The notes under the pieces are model-generated. The model was given only the letters and a program-made list of their open reading frames with translations, was not told where the DNA came from and did not search any database. 64,000 nt of DNA from Streptomyces sp. NRRL F-6131 (GTDB lineage: Bacteria > Actinomycetota > Actinomycetes > Streptomycetales > Streptomycetaceae). Below, one piece after another: positions 63,909 through 64,000 of the stretch; within the stretch, counting starts at the first letter, position 1, and each line of letters starts with the position of its first letter. The DNA lies in the NCBI GenBank assembly GCA_000719695.1, contig JOHN01000005.1:1-64000 (forward strand), given 5' to 3'. A program made the translations under genes and the position numbers.

Positions 63909-64000
63909 GGTTCAACGACCTCCCAAGGTCGGACGGTTCAAGCGTAGGCGGGGTGTGCACCCCGGGGGGATGCCGCGCGAAGGGACCCGGCGCGACGCGG

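Overview
The window is high-GC actinobacterial chromosome, most likely from the Streptomycetaceae (Streptomyces or Kitasatospora). Supporting evidence is the near-uniform GC third-position bias, frequent GTG starts, SepH, a CutR/CutS-type two-component pair, DUF3710, DUF4193, DUF3093 and DUF5998 proteins, a DasR-type operator ahead of ptsH, and a coproporphyrin-type ferrochelatase with C-terminal cysteines. The first ~50 bases read on the minus strand as the conserved leader just upstream of a 16S rRNA gene, so an rRNA operon runs off the left edge.

Left half (about 0.2-31 kb) is core chromosome. In order it holds DUF3710, dut and a PaaI-type thioesterase; DUF3093 and DUF4193; an acyl-ACP desaturase; cutS/cutR; a small protein; an inositol-monophosphatase-like enzyme; ferrochelatase; an MFS carrier; a sugar-lactone oxidase-like flavoprotein; a Pro-rich membrane protein; sepH; a rhodanese; a VOC protein; thymidine kinase; an alkaline-phosphatase-superfamily hydrolase; DUF5998; a GNAT/acyl-CoA-synthetase-like protein acetyltransferase; ptsH; a SHOCT-ABC-FtsX export operon; and a DesK/NarL-type two-component pair. 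Many convergent pairs are separated by long perfect hairpins.

The right half (about 31-58 kb) is a type II polyketide biosynthetic cluster. The minus-strand core is DUF1772, SnoaL-type cyclase, TcmI-type cyclase, ACP, aromatase/cyclase, cupin, KS-alpha, KS-beta, ABM monooxygenase, FAD monooxygenase, SnoaL-like protein and an RCC1-repeat propeller, followed by an O-methyltransferase. The core resembles spore-pigment (whiE) and pentangular-polyphenol clusters. Unusual accessory genes are a secreted PQQ-type propeller, a beta-hydroxyacid-dehydrogenase relative, two SDRs, an ACMSD-type amidohydrolase, a SchA/CurD-like protein, a luciferase-like oxidoreductase, and an E1-alpha/E1-beta 2-oxoacid dehydrogenase pair with a cupin but no E2 or E3. 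A DHA2 exporter probably secretes the product. I see no ketosynthase III, no malonyl transferase and no glycosyltransferase, so the product cannot be named from sequence.

Two patterns stand out. First, five cluster proteins carry Gly/Pro/Gln-rich low-complexity segments, and neighbouring genes share the same repeat type: GGQGGPGG in an SDR and the divergent exporter, and GGPP(P/A)G heptads in the amidohydrolase and the next SDR. Second, related GTGAG...CTCAC-like sites lie ahead of the cluster tetR gene and three cluster transcription units, suggesting a dedicated regulon. The far right (58-64 kb) holds a small protein, an alcohol-dehydrogenase-like gene divergent from a second tetR, a membrane protein divergent from a marR gene, and rtcB.
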